The notes under the pieces: generated by a model | What the model was told of the DNA's origin: nothing | Database searches by the model: none | What the model saw: only the letters and a program-made list of their open reading frames with translations | Shown: one piece after another, positions 1 through 7,047 of the stretch | Layout of the letters: each line of letters begins with the position of its first letter | How positions within the stretch are numbered: the stretch's first letter is position 1 | Origin: a virus | DNA length: 25,472 nucleotides | Virus record (IMG/VR): IMGVR_UViG_3300046517_000920 | Coordinates: 1 to 25,472 of that record | Strand: one strand, 5' to 3' | Translations under genes and position numbers: made by a program

Positions 1-2
1 CC

Positions 3-647
3 CCCTCCGACTCCCCCTCCACTCCCCCCTCGATCGCCACCGACGATTGTAGCCTGGATGGGCCGATCGAGGATTGTAGCCTGGGAGATCTGGCCGGCGA
101 TCTCGAGCTGCCGTTCCTGCCCAGCTGGGTGACGTCACCAGCCAGCGCCGTAGGCGCGCCAGGACAGGCCGTGCCGCCTGACCCGGATAACCGCGGCGGC
201 GGTGGCCGATCGGGCGACAGCGCGCAAGCCAGTGCGCCCAGCGAGCAGCCGAAGGCGCCGCGGAAGAAACCGCCCGAGCGCGCGCTGCCGGACGAGGCGT
301 ACACGCTCGCTGCACAGCTCCTGGACTGGATCACCCGCAACCATCCGCGCGCCAAGGTGGCGCAGCTCGCGCCCGCGCAGCGCGACGCGACGATCGCGCG
401 CTGGGCGGACCCGCTGGACAAGCTCCACCGGATCGACGGGCAGAGCTGGGGCGAGATCAGCGCGATGATCGACTGGTCCGGGCGCAGCGACTTCTGGCAC
501 CGTGTGATCCTGAGCGGCGGCAACCTGCGCGAGCACTGGGACAAGATGGCGGCGCAACGTGGCGAGCGTAAGAGCACGACGCGTGCCACCGGCCGCGTGG
601 AACCGCGACGCCCGAACGAGTACGACGACGGAGAACAACACCTATGA
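3..647 (+). CDS. Replication initiator protein, C-terminal part (5' end outside window)
   Basis: The frame is open from the window edge, so the gene begins upstream; the GTG at 129 is only an internal codon. The visible 214 residues are a Ser/Pro-rich stretch, two 9-residue repeats starting DCSL (codons 45-98), a low-complexity linker, and a C-terminal domain at about 312-560. That domain carries the pattern W-D...L...RIDG...EI...I.W...FW...ILSG..LR..WD...Q. This is the C-terminal pattern I associate with phage replication initiators that partner a DnaC-type loader; such proteins bind the origin with a missing N-terminal winged helix. The stop overlaps the next start (ATGA), and the next gene is the expected loader, which supports the call. 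The DNA repeats at 45-84 could be origin iterons, as in lambda gene O. Confidence 0.65.
   Translation, partial: PSDSPSTPPSIATDDCSLDGPIEDCSLGDLAGDLELPFLPSWVTSPASAVGAPGQAVPPDPDNRGGGGRSGDSAQASAPSEQPKAPRKKPPERALPDEAYTLAAQLLDWITRNHPRAKVAQLAPAQRDATIARWADPLDKLHRIDGQSWGEISAMIDWSGRSDFWHRVILSGGNLREHWDKMAAQRGERKSTTRATGRVEPRRPNEYDDGEQHL
45..84 (+). repeat. Iteron-like direct repeats in the initiator gene
   Basis: GATTGTAGCCTGG occurs at 45-57 and 72-84, a period of 27 bases. A short inverted repeat GAGATC-N8-GATCTC follows at 85-104. Lambda and related phages carry origin iterons inside the initiator gene, so this may be the right edge of an origin; further copies would lie upstream of the window. Confidence 0.4.
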
Positions 648-1402
648 CCGACGACGACACCGACGATTTTCCCGCGCCGGCGCTACCGGCAGCACGACGC
701 AGCGATCTACACACCATTGGCAGCGCGATCGACAGCTTCATGTCCGAGCTGCAGGCGCGCGTGGCCGGCATCGACTGGGACGCGCGCGACGCCGAGGTGC
801 AGGCCGCGCGGGAGCGGGCGATCGCGCACTCCGAGCGCGTGCGCACGGGTCACCGCGCACGGGTGATGCGCGAGGCGGGGTTCCCCGAGCGCGCGATGCT
901 CGCCGCCGAGGCCGCCGACATGGCCGCGCCGGCACTCGAGGCGATGCGGGTGCGGTTCGGCGGCGACGATCGCACGATCGTGGTGCTTGCCGGCGCCGCC
1001 GGCATCGGCAAGACGGTGGCCGCCTGCTGGTGGACGCTGAACCGCAGCGAGCGCGCGCCGCGGTTCGTGCGCGCAACCACGTTCGCGGCGGCGAGCCGCT
1101 ACCAGCGAGCCGAGCGTGCGGACTGGCTGTCCGCCGGCGTGCTGGTGCTCGATGATCTCGGATCCGAGTACGCCGACGCGAAGGGCAGCCTGCTGACCGA
1201 CCTGGACGAGCTGGTGGACGCGTTCTACGGCGACCGCCGGCACCTGATCATCACCACGAACGTGCCGGGGCGCGAGTTCCCGGCGCGCTACGGCGAGCGG
1301 ATCGCGAGTCGCATCCGCGAGGCCGGACGGTGGATCGAGATGGCGGCGCCGTCGCGCCGTCCGCAACCGCGGCAACCGCCGCAGAACGGGAACGGCAAGT
1401 GA
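644..1402 (+). CDS. DnaC/IstB-like AAA+ helicase loader
   Basis: A 252-residue P-loop ATPase of the DnaC/IstB type, which loads the replicative helicase onto DNA opened by the initiator. Walker A is GAAGIGKT at residues 117-124. Walker B is VLVLDDL with Asp170-Asp171. A sensor-I-like IITTNVP follows with Asn206, and then an ERIASRI stretch that fits the arginine-finger region. Residues 1-100 are helical and charged and probably contact helicase or initiator. The ATG overlaps the stop of the initiator gene by 4 bases and the gene ends in a GTGA overlap with the methyltransferase, so all three are translationally coupled. No helicase gene is in the window, so it is probably the host DnaB or lies upstream. 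The family call is firm; the partner is inferred. Confidence 0.85.
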   Translation: MTDDDTDDFPAPALPAARRSDLHTIGSAIDSFMSELQARVAGIDWDARDAEVQAARERAIAHSERVRTGHRARVMREAGFPERAMLAAEAADMAAPALEAMRVRFGGDDRTIVVLAGAAGIGKTVAACWWTLNRSERAPRFVRATTFAAASRYQRAERADWLSAGVLVLDDLGSEYADAKGSLLTDLDELVDAFYGDRRHLIITTNVPGREFPARYGERIASRIREAGRWIEMAAPSRRPQPRQPPQNGNGK

Positions 1403-2124
1403 CGACAGCAAGCAAGACGGCGCGGCGCGGCCGCGCGAAGGCGCAGCACTCCAGCGCTAACGACGACTGGGGCACCGGGCGCTCGGTGATCGACATCGCG
1501 CGCGCGGTGCTGCGCTACATCAGCGTGGACCCGTTCTCGAGCGCGAAGTGGAACGCGGTGATCGGCGCCGAGCGGATCATCACCGAGAATCAGGACGGGT
1601 TCGCGACGCCGTGGGTGGATCACCCGGAGTGTCCGGCGCCCGGACAGGCGCTGTGGTCGCCCGGCGAGCGCGAGGCGCGCAAGCTCGAGGTGGATCGGTG
1701 GAGCATGCTGCCGCTGCAGGCGCCGCGCGATCTCGCGCCGCAGACCGCGCACGTGAACCCGCCCGGCGAGCGCACCGGCCGCAACGTCAAGGCCGCCTGG
1801 TACGCGCTCGATCAGTACCACCGCATGGGCTGGTTCGCCGGCGGCGCGATGTACGTCGGGTTCACGATGAACCAGCTGCAGATGCTGCAGAACGCCGCGA
1901 ACGGGATGCCCGACGAGGACGAGGCGCGCACGCCGCTGTCCAAGAAGTTCCTGCGCTGCGTGCCGGACTCGCGCATCGCGTACCAGATCGCGCCCGGCGT
2001 GGACGCGAAGGACCCGACGCACCCGAGCTGGTTCCTGCTGATGCCGGCGATCGAGCCGGCGCTCGCGCAGCACCAGCTCGCGCTGTTTGCGATGCTGTGT
2101 CGCCCGCTCGGAGACGTGTTCTGA
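1399..2124 (+). CDS. Phage Dam-like DNA N6-adenine methyltransferase
   Basis: The start is GTG at 1399, overlapping the loader stop, giving 241 residues. An ATG-like in-frame start at 1330 would put 69 bases inside the loader gene. The order of motifs fits the phage Dam family (PF05869 type): DDWGTGRSVIDIA, then ISVDPFSSAKWNAVI with a DP like that which holds the cofactor region, then ITENQDGFATPW, then VNPPGERTGRNVKAAW. The catalytic motif is NPPG at residues 120-123, where most N6-adenine enzymes have NPPY/F/W; that missing aromatic residue makes activity uncertain. The expected role is methylation of phage DNA, often at GATC, for protection or timing. GATC is very frequent in this DNA. The stop overlaps the next ATG by one base (TGATG). 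Confidence 0.65.
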   Translation: MTTASKTARRGRAKAQHSSANDDWGTGRSVIDIARAVLRYISVDPFSSAKWNAVIGAERIITENQDGFATPWVDHPECPAPGQALWSPGEREARKLEVDRWSMLPLQAPRDLAPQTAHVNPPGERTGRNVKAAWYALDQYHRMGWFAGGAMYVGFTMNQLQMLQNAANGMPDEDEARTPLSKKFLRCVPDSRIAYQIAPGVDAKDPTHPSWFLLMPAIEPALAQHQLALFAMLCRPLGDVF

Positions 2125-2378
2125 TGCCGGCGCCGCGTGTCACGTGCCCGGTGTGCGGCAAGCGTCAACCGCTGCCGCTGCCGGGGGCTGGTGGGCGGCG
2201 ATGGTGTTCGGCGACGTACTGCGATGGGAAGCTGGACGAGGCGCTGCACGGCGCGCTGATGCGCGAGATCCAGGATCAGGCCGTGCGGATCGGACTCGAT
2301 GCGGCGGCCGAGATGCTGAACAAGATGGTGCCGGTGATGCCGATGGCGAAGGTGCCGGCGACCAAGAAAGAGGGCTGA
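2124..2378 (+). CDS. Small zinc-ribbon-like protein (84 aa)
   Basis: Starts at the ATG overlapping the methyltransferase stop by one base. The N-terminus holds CPVCGK and then WCSATYC, a four-cysteine set that would bind one zinc. The rest is a helical tail that ends in a Lys-rich segment. The layout resembles the small DNA gyrase inhibitor/zinc-ribbon type of phage protein (CPxCGK...FCSxxC), but I cannot assign a function. It sits between the methyltransferase and the nuclease, separated from the latter by only 3 bases, so it belongs to the DNA-processing group. Confidence 0.7.
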   Translation: MPAPRVTCPVCGKRQPLPLPGAGGRRWCSATYCDGKLDEALHGALMREIQDQAVRIGLDAAAEMLNKMVPVMPMAKVPATKKEG

Positions 2379-2381
2379 TCG

Positions 2382-2756
2382 ATGGGGCACTGGGCGCGCA
2401 TGCGCGACAAGAACGAGCGGCCGATCATCGATGCGCTGGTGGCCGTCGGGGCGAGCGTCACGCAACTGAACGCGACCGGCGCGCCGGACCTGCTCGTGGG
2501 GTTCAGGATGCGCACGTTCCTGCTCGAGGTGAAGCTGCCCGAGCAGGAGATCAAGCGGCACGGCGGTGGTGGCGCGAGCCGCAAGGGCGCCGGCGGCGAC
2601 GGCACGCTGACCGAGTCGCAGGTGAAGTGGTGGGGCGCGTGGCAGGGCGAGCCGGCGCGCGTGGTGCGCAACGTGGACGATGCACTGCGCGCGATAGGCG
2701 TGTGCCTCGGCTGCCGCAAGCCGCATGTCGGACCGGCGTGCGAAATGGATTCCTAG
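2382..2756 (+). CDS. PD-(D/E)XK nuclease, VRR-NUC-like, with Cys/His tail
   Basis: 124 residues. The core fits a small VRR-NUC/Holliday-junction-resolvase-type nuclease: Glu12 in DKNERPI, Asp36 in GAPDLLVG, then Glu49 and Lys51 in FLLEVK, and a LTESQVKWW block with Gln80. These are the usual metal-binding and catalytic positions of the fold. Such enzymes in phages trim or resolve branched replication or packaging intermediates. The C-terminus adds CLGCRKPHVGPAC, a C-x2-C-x3-H-x4-C set close to a zinc knuckle, which is not part of the standard core and may bind nucleic acid. A 3-base gap separates it from the upstream gene. Family call good, exact substrate unknown. Confidence 0.75.
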   Translation: MGHWARMRDKNERPIIDALVAVGASVTQLNATGAPDLLVGFRMRTFLLEVKLPEQEIKRHGGGGASRKGAGGDGTLTESQVKWWGAWQGEPARVVRNVDDALRAIGVCLGCRKPHVGPACEMDS

Positions 2757-2778
2757 AACAAACAGGGAGCGAACGAAG

Positions 2779-3306
2779 ATGACGATCGGTGACGAGATCG
2801 CGAAGGCGAACCGCCGCGCGCTGGAAACGAGCATGACGCGCGAGGAGGCGATCGCGCAGCCGCACAAGAAGCTGGCGAACACGAACAAGTGGCCCTCGCG
2901 CCGGTTCCGTGTGGAGGGATCGCGCGCCGGCAACAGCTACCTGCTGACCAAGAAGCGCGCGGAGTCGATGCAGCGCCAGATGGGCGGCGTGGTGGTGGAG
3001 CTGATCCACGAGCGCCCGAAGGAGGCGAAGGCGCCGCGCGTCAGCAAGAACGAGGAGCGCGCGATCGGGATGCTGGCGTGCCCGCGCTGCAGCGCCGAGG
3101 CGGACAAGCCGTGTCGGTCCACCGGCGGCAGCGAGGCGCCGCGCACGATCGTCGCGCCGCACAAGGTGCGCGTGGTCGCGCATGAGGCGGTGAAGTCCGA
3201 GCGCAACCGCGCGCTGGCGGAATCGGTCTCGCGCGGACCCGCGCGCGCGAAGGACGAGGAGTCCGATCTCGCGTACTCCATGCGCATGAACGGAGGGATC
3301 GAGTAG
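2779..3306 (+). CDS. Phage zinc-finger protein (175 aa)
   Basis: I choose the ATG at 2779, which follows AGGGAGCGAACGAAG; an upstream in-frame start at 2725 would overlap the nuclease and lacks a clear ribosome site. The N-terminal half is basic. The C-terminal half has CPRCSAEADKPCRST followed by a His and Arg (PHKVRVVAHEA), the pattern of the DNA-binding phage zinc-finger domain (C-x2-C-x6-C-R...H..R) common in high-GC phages. Probably a nucleic-acid-binding accessory protein. It is the last gene before the first independent promoter of the window. Confidence 0.65.
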   Translation: MTIGDEIAKANRRALETSMTREEAIAQPHKKLANTNKWPSRRFRVEGSRAGNSYLLTKKRAESMQRQMGGVVVELIHERPKEAKAPRVSKNEERAIGMLACPRCSAEADKPCRSTGGSEAPRTIVAPHKVRVVAHEAVKSERNRALAESVSRGPARAKDEESDLAYSMRMNGGIE

Positions 3307-3314
3307 CAGACCTG

Positions 3315-3343
3315 TTGACAGTCGTTTGTTCCAGACGTACAAA
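3315..3343 (+). promoter_or_regulatory. Promoter P1 with overlapping palindromic operator
   Basis: TTGACA (3315-3320), a 17-base spacer and TACAAA (3338-3343) form a strong sigma70-type promoter. The palindrome TTGTTCCAGACGTACAA (3326-3342) overlaps spacer and -10, so a protein bound there would block RNA polymerase. Transcription should begin near 3350. An AGGAG (3350-3354) precedes the ATG at 3363. It lies in the 56-base gap in front of the double-HTH gene. Confidence 0.75.
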
Positions 3344-3362
3344 CGTGGCAGGAGCGGTGATC

Positions 3363-4352
3363 ATGAACCATGCAACGGCTGTTGCGATCCGGCGCCCGGC
3401 GTTCCACGAGGCGCTCGAGCGCCTGCGCGTGCGTCGCGGGTGGTCGTTCCGCGAGCTGGCCGAGCGCGTGGGCGTCAGCAAGGCCGAGGTGCACGCGTGG
3501 TGTACCGGCGAAGGCATCCCGATGCCGCCGCAGTTCTCGCGCCTGCGCAACGTGTGCTTTCGCGAGCTGGCGCCGTACCGCGAGCAGCTCGAGGTGCAGT
3601 GGGATCGCGCCGGCGGTGACGACTTCTCAGACGCGTTCACGGCCGGCGAACCGGACGCCGCGCAGATGGAGCGTGCCAAGCGCGAGCTGGACGCCGAGGT
3701 GGCACAGCCGGCGCCGCCGCTGCCCGAGCAGGCGCCGACGTTCGGCGAAGCGCTGCGGCGCGCGCGGGTGATCGAGGGGCTGTCGCAGCTCGAGCTGGGC
3801 GAGATGCTGCTGGTGACCAGCCAGGCGGTGGGGCAGTGGGAGCACGAGAACAACGCGCCGGTGCGCAAGCTGTACGATCAGTTGCTGGACCTGTTCCCGG
3901 TGCTGCGCCGCTGCCCGGCGCCGACCACGCTGGACATCCCGGTGCCTGACGGCGGCCGCGGTGACTCGCGCGCGGACAGCGGCGGCGGCGAGCAGCCGGC
4001 GCTGCATACGCAGGTGCCGCGCCTGGTGGTCGGATCGCGGGTGGATCTGCGGCCGCCGGGTGTGCCGCTGACGTTCAGCAAGCCGGCGTTCCCCGCGATG
4101 GAGCTGAAGAAGGATCCGACGCCGCTGGAATCGGCGGCGAGCGCGCACGCGGCGGCGCTGGTGGAGCTGGCGCGCGCCCGCGCGGCCGCGGCGCCGCTGC
4201 AGGACGCAGTGCAGGCCGCACTGGTGGCGCTCGATCAGGCAAAGGCGCGCGCCGTGGCGGCGTTCGAGGCGATCGCGATCGCCGAGGACAACGCGCACCA
4301 CGCGCTGACCGCGCTGCAGGACGCGGCGGCGAAGGAGGCGAGCAAGCCGTGA
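3363..4352 (+). CDS. Transcription regulator with two XRE/Cro-type HTH domains
   Basis: 329 residues from the ATG at 3363, with AGGAG 8 bases upstream. Two separate helix-turn-helix domains of the XRE (Cro/CI) class are visible. The first is at about 13-65 (FRELAERVGVSKAEVHAW). The second is at about 125-180 (LSQLELGEMLLVTSQAVGQW). A Gly/Pro-rich linker follows, then an Ala-rich helix at 255-329 likely to form a coiled coil and so a dimer. No CI-type autopeptidase is present. It is the only gene with a strong promoter and a leadered mRNA among the early genes, and its promoter carries the palindrome found at three other promoters here. I infer autoregulation and control of the later blocks; which domain reads the palindrome is unknown. 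The stop overlaps the next start (GTGA). Confidence 0.75.
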   Translation: MNHATAVAIRRPAFHEALERLRVRRGWSFRELAERVGVSKAEVHAWCTGEGIPMPPQFSRLRNVCFRELAPYREQLEVQWDRAGGDDFSDAFTAGEPDAAQMERAKRELDAEVAQPAPPLPEQAPTFGEALRRARVIEGLSQLELGEMLLVTSQAVGQWEHENNAPVRKLYDQLLDLFPVLRRCPAPTTLDIPVPDGGRGDSRADSGGGEQPALHTQVPRLVVGSRVDLRPPGVPLTFSKPAFPAMELKKDPTPLESAASAHAAALVELARARAAAAPLQDAVQAALVALDQAKARAVAAFEAIAIAEDNAHHALTALQDAAAKEASKP

Positions 4353-4750
4353 CGACGCGCGAGACCAGCATCGAGGCGTATCACCGCGCGTGCGCGGACG
4401 GCGCGCTGACCGGCGCGCGGCGCCAGGTGTACGGGTGGCTGACGCTGCTCGTGTGGAACGAGGACCCGACGAGCGCCGAGGTGCTGTTCCCGCACGTGGA
4501 CAACATCAACCTGTGGCGCGCGCGGTTCACCGAGCTGACGTTGATCGGCGCGATCAGCGCGACGGGGACGCGTAAGTGCAAGATCACCGGGCGGCTGGCG
4601 ACGACGTGGCGCGCGAACATGCACCCGTGGACGCCGCCTGAGCGCCGCGAGTCCGATCGCGAGCTGCTGCGCGAGGCGCTCGAGCACATGGACAGGGACG
4701 ACACGCTGCGCGACAAGGCGCGCGCGATTCGCGAAAGGATGCAGAAGTGA
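4349..4750 (+). CDS. Phage winged-helix protein
   Basis: 133 residues from a GTG overlapping the regulator stop. Helices at 15-60 (ARRQVYGWLTLLV; NLWRARFTELTLIGAI) and the following turn GTRKCKITGRLATTWRA form the layout of a small winged-helix domain found in many phage early regions: a helix pair that surveys the DNA, followed by a beta wing containing G-T-R-x-C-x-I/V-T-G-R. The C-terminus is a charged helix. Probably DNA-binding; may be a regulator or a replication accessory. Coupled by 4-base overlaps on both sides. Confidence 0.6.
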   Translation: MTTRETSIEAYHRACADGALTGARRQVYGWLTLLVWNEDPTSAEVLFPHVDNINLWRARFTELTLIGAISATGTRKCKITGRLATTWRANMHPWTPPERRESDRELLREALEHMDRDDTLRDKARAIRERMQK

Positions 4751-5295
4751 CGCAGATCGAGTCCGAGATCCGAACGATGCTGAAGGCGAGGCTGGAGATC
4801 GAGCCGGGCGACGTGCAGATCATCGAGATGATCGGCGGCGTGATCGAAGTGCGCGCGCGGCGCGGCGGCGCGCCGGTGACGTGCACGATCCAGCGCCGGC
4901 GCGGCCAGCAGAACCGCGTGATCGCCGAGATGGTGGCGAACCAACTCGCCGAGCTGCTGGGCGTGGTGCCGCGCGGCGAGGATAGCGGCGTGCGCGCTCT
5001 CGAGCGGCAGAACCTGGTGGCCGGCGCGGACGACGTGCAGGCGGCGGTGCTGCGTGACATCGTGCGGCTGCGCGCGCAGCGCGGTGGTGTCCCGACGAGC
5101 ACGATCGACGGGATGATCGATCTCATGAAGGGCGCCGGCGAGATCGGTGTGTCGCTCTCCGAGGGCGACGATGACGAGCGATACGAGGCGATCGTGCAGC
5201 TCGCCGAGCACCTGGTGTGCTGGGCCGAGCGGTTCCGCCGGACCGGCGAGCAGGGGCGCCGCTACGCCGGCGCGCTGGGCGAGGTTCTGACGTGA
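4747..5295 (+). CDS. Hypothetical phage protein (182 aa)
   Basis: Start GTG overlaps the previous stop. I do not recognise the family. Residues 1-75 look like a compact alpha/beta unit with alternating hydrophobic residues (VQIIEMIGGVIEVRARR and TCTIQRRRG). Residues 95-182 are mostly helical, with acidic runs near 145-150. No membrane segment, no cysteine cluster. Codon use matches the neighbours and the gene is coupled at both ends, so it is a real gene of the same operon. Confidence 0.6.
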   Translation: MTQIESEIRTMLKARLEIEPGDVQIIEMIGGVIEVRARRGGAPVTCTIQRRRGQQNRVIAEMVANQLAELLGVVPRGEDSGVRALERQNLVAGADDVQAAVLRDIVRLRAQRGGVPTSTIDGMIDLMKGAGEIGVSLSEGDDDERYEAIVQLAEHLVCWAERFRRTGEQGRRYAGALGEVLT

Positions 5296-5639
5296 CCACC
5301 GACGCCAAGACGTGCGGCGCATGCGGCACCACCAGCTCGCCGCAGTGGTGGCAGGCCGAACCGCGTCTGTGCGGACACGATACGCTGTGTCACGCGTGCC
5401 ACGCCGAGATCAAGCAGGCGCTGCTGGACCTGGTGGCGGCCGCGCGGCGGCTGCCCAAGCCGGTGTTGCTGGCGCTGGCGGGGACGACGCGCGGCGCCGC
5501 CGATCGCCACGACGCCAAGCAGGCCGCCGCTGCGCTCGGGCCGCCGCCGCCCGAGGTGATCGCGCGCCATGGCCGTCAGTGTGGGTGGCAGCTCGATCAC
5601 TGCCCGGACCGCGCCGAGCACACGAGGTGGTTTCCGTGA
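5292..5639 (+). CDS. Small protein with GATA-type-like zinc finger
   Basis: 115 residues from a GTG that overlaps the previous stop. The N-terminus holds Cys8-x2-Cys11-GTTSSPQWW...Leu-Cys33-x2-Cys36. This follows the GATA-factor finger closely: Cys-x-x-Cys, then GTT, two residues, Pro, one residue, Trp, and finally LC-x-AC. The spacer between the two cysteine pairs is 21 residues, a little longer than the classical 17-18. The middle is a helix plus an Ala/Pro-rich segment. The C-terminus has a second Cys/His group (QCGWQLDHC and a later His). A DNA-binding or Gam/TraR-like role is possible; none is proven. Confidence 0.6.
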   Translation: MTTDAKTCGACGTTSSPQWWQAEPRLCGHDTLCHACHAEIKQALLDLVAAARRLPKPVLLALAGTTRGAADRHDAKQAAAALGPPPPEVIARHGRQCGWQLDHCPDRAEHTRWFP

Positions 5640-5938
5640 TCGGCGTGTGGCGCCTGCTGCGCGATCGCCTGCGCGCTGCGCTCGCGTGGCCGCCGCTCGT
5701 GATCGCCGCGATGCTCGTGGGCGCGGTGCAGCGCCTGGACGACGAGGGGATCGCGACCGATCGCATCCGCCTGCAGCACAGCCCCGATCGCCGCGTGTGG
5801 CGGCTGCTCGTCGATCACGCCGAGGTGTTCACGGTGATGAACTATCAGAACGAGGTGCGCGGGTCCTGGCTGTACCCGCCCGAGGCCGCGCACGCGGCGA
5901 GCAGCTGGACGGAAGGAGCGAAGGATGGCGAAGCGTAG
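5636..5938 (+). CDS. Hypothetical small protein, one possible membrane helix
   Basis: 100 residues, GTG start overlapping the previous stop. The N-terminus is basic (WRLLRDRLRAAL) and followed by a hydrophobic stretch at about 16-31 (AWPPLVIAAMLVGAV) that could be a membrane helix. The rest looks like a small soluble domain with aromatic residues (VFTVMNYQNEVRGSWLYPP). Not recognised. The end overlaps the next gene by 14 bases, where GGAAGGAG serves as that gene's ribosome site. Confidence 0.5.
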   Translation: MIGVWRLLRDRLRAALAWPPLVIAAMLVGAVQRLDDEGIATDRIRLQHSPDRRVWRLLVDHAEVFTVMNYQNEVRGSWLYPPEAAHAASSWTEGAKDGEA

Positions 5939-6194
5939 GTATCGGCCGATGGCGAACCGCGCGCCGGCGCACTGCGGCGCCTGCGGATCGCTCGGCCACA
6001 TCGTGACGAGCTGCCCGGACGCGGTGCGCCGCGGGCTGTACCGCGCGCGCCAGCTCGAGGACTGGATGCGCCGCAACTCGGACGCGCACCTGATCGGCAG
6101 CTGGGCGCTGCGCGAGATGATCGAGGTGCGCGAGGGGCTGGAGTCCGCGCTCGAGCGGCTGCCGCGCGCACCGCTGGATCGGGTGGGTACGTGA
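5925..6194 (+). CDS. Small CCHC zinc-knuckle protein
   Basis: 89 residues. ATG at 5925 follows GGAAGGAG, a strong ribosome site inside the preceding gene. Cys17-x2-Cys20-x4-His25-x4-Cys30 is an exact CCHC knuckle, with Gly in the usual positions (C-GAC-GSLGH). Such knuckles bind single-stranded nucleic acid in retroviral nucleocapsid and many RNA-binding proteins, and are occasional in phage proteins. The remaining two thirds is helical and charged. A single-strand-binding or RNA-binding accessory role is inferred. Confidence 0.6.
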   Translation: MAKRRYRPMANRAPAHCGACGSLGHIVTSCPDAVRRGLYRARQLEDWMRRNSDAHLIGSWALREMIEVREGLESALERLPRAPLDRVGT

Positions 6195-6694
6195 CGATCG
6201 CGTGCTGCCCGCTGTACGGCGACTACGACGAACGCGCCGCGTTCTCATCGAAAGAGACGAGGCGCGCGGCGAAGGCGTACGTGTGCTGCGAATGCGAGGC
6301 GCCGATCCCGAAGGGCGAGCGGCACGAGCTGTACAGCGGCAAGTGGGATGGCAACTTCAGCGCGTTCCGCACGTGCCTGTCCTGCGTGGAGATCCGCGAT
6401 CACTTCGCGTGCAGCAGCGGGTGGACGTTCACGCAGGTGTGGGACGACATCAAAAGCAACTTCTTTCCGACGATGACGGCCGGCGGACCTTGCATGGAAG
6501 GGCTGTCGCCGCCGGCGAAGGCGCGCCTGTTCGAGCTGCGGCTGGCGTGGATCGAGGAGGTGGGCGCCGACGAGGCCGCTCGCCTGCGCAAGGTGCGCGA
6601 GCAGCTCGCCGAGCGCCGCCGCCAAGAGGCCGCGGACCGCCTGGCGCGACGCACCAGCACGCTGATGAACACCGACGGAAAGGAACCGAGCTGA
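6191..6694 (+). CDS. Conserved phage zinc-binding protein (167 aa)
   Basis: GTG start overlapping the previous stop. The core AYVCCECEAPIPKGERHELYSGKWDG...RTCLSCVEIRDHF is a phage protein pattern that I recognise as recurrent but without a known function. Two CxxC pairs (CECE region and CLSC) would hold a zinc in a treble-clef-like arrangement, with the SGKWDG loop between them. The C-terminal third (ARLRKVREQLAERRRQEAADRL) is a charged helix, possibly a coiled coil. The stop overlaps the next ATG by one base. Confidence 0.6.
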   Translation: MTIACCPLYGDYDERAAFSSKETRRAAKAYVCCECEAPIPKGERHELYSGKWDGNFSAFRTCLSCVEIRDHFACSSGWTFTQVWDDIKSNFFPTMTAGGPCMEGLSPPAKARLFELRLAWIEEVGADEAARLRKVREQLAERRRQEAADRLARRTSTLMNTDGKEPS

Positions 6695-7047
6695 TGAAGT
6701 TCTGCGACAAGCACTGGGGCGAGCTGCGCGAGGCGATCAAGGCGAACGGCCTGGCCGAGCGGGTGGCGGCGAGCGGCGCCGAGCTGAAGGAGCGCCTGCA
6801 GGCCGTGCCCGATCCGACCGACAGCGATCCGCTGTTCGGCACGTTCCTGATGATCGCCGCGCACGCCGTCGAGGTGTGCGGCGCCGAGGCGATGGTGAAC
6901 AACCCGGACGGCAGCGAGCGCTGCGTGCTCTGCTGGATCCCCAGCGTGTGCCCGTGCGGGAAGCCGGCGTGCTGCGACTGGTGGATCCCCGATGCGGCGC
7001 GCGCGATGGCGCAGCACGTGGCCGAGCGGGCGGCGGCTGCATCGTGA
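6694..7047 (+). CDS. Conserved phage Cys/His-rich protein (117 aa)
   Basis: Begins MKFCDKHWGELREAIKANGL, an opening that recurs in small phage proteins (Cys4 and His7 followed by a helix). The C-terminus has a second, denser cysteine group (CVLCWIPSVCPCGKPACCDWW), so Cys/His from both ends may form the metal site. No enzyme motif is visible. Coupled to both neighbours by overlaps of 1 and 4 bases. Confidence 0.55.
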   Translation: MKFCDKHWGELREAIKANGLAERVAASGAELKERLQAVPDPTDSDPLFGTFLMIAAHAVEVCGAEAMVNNPDGSERCVLCWIPSVCPCGKPACCDWWIPDAARAMAQHVAERAAAAS

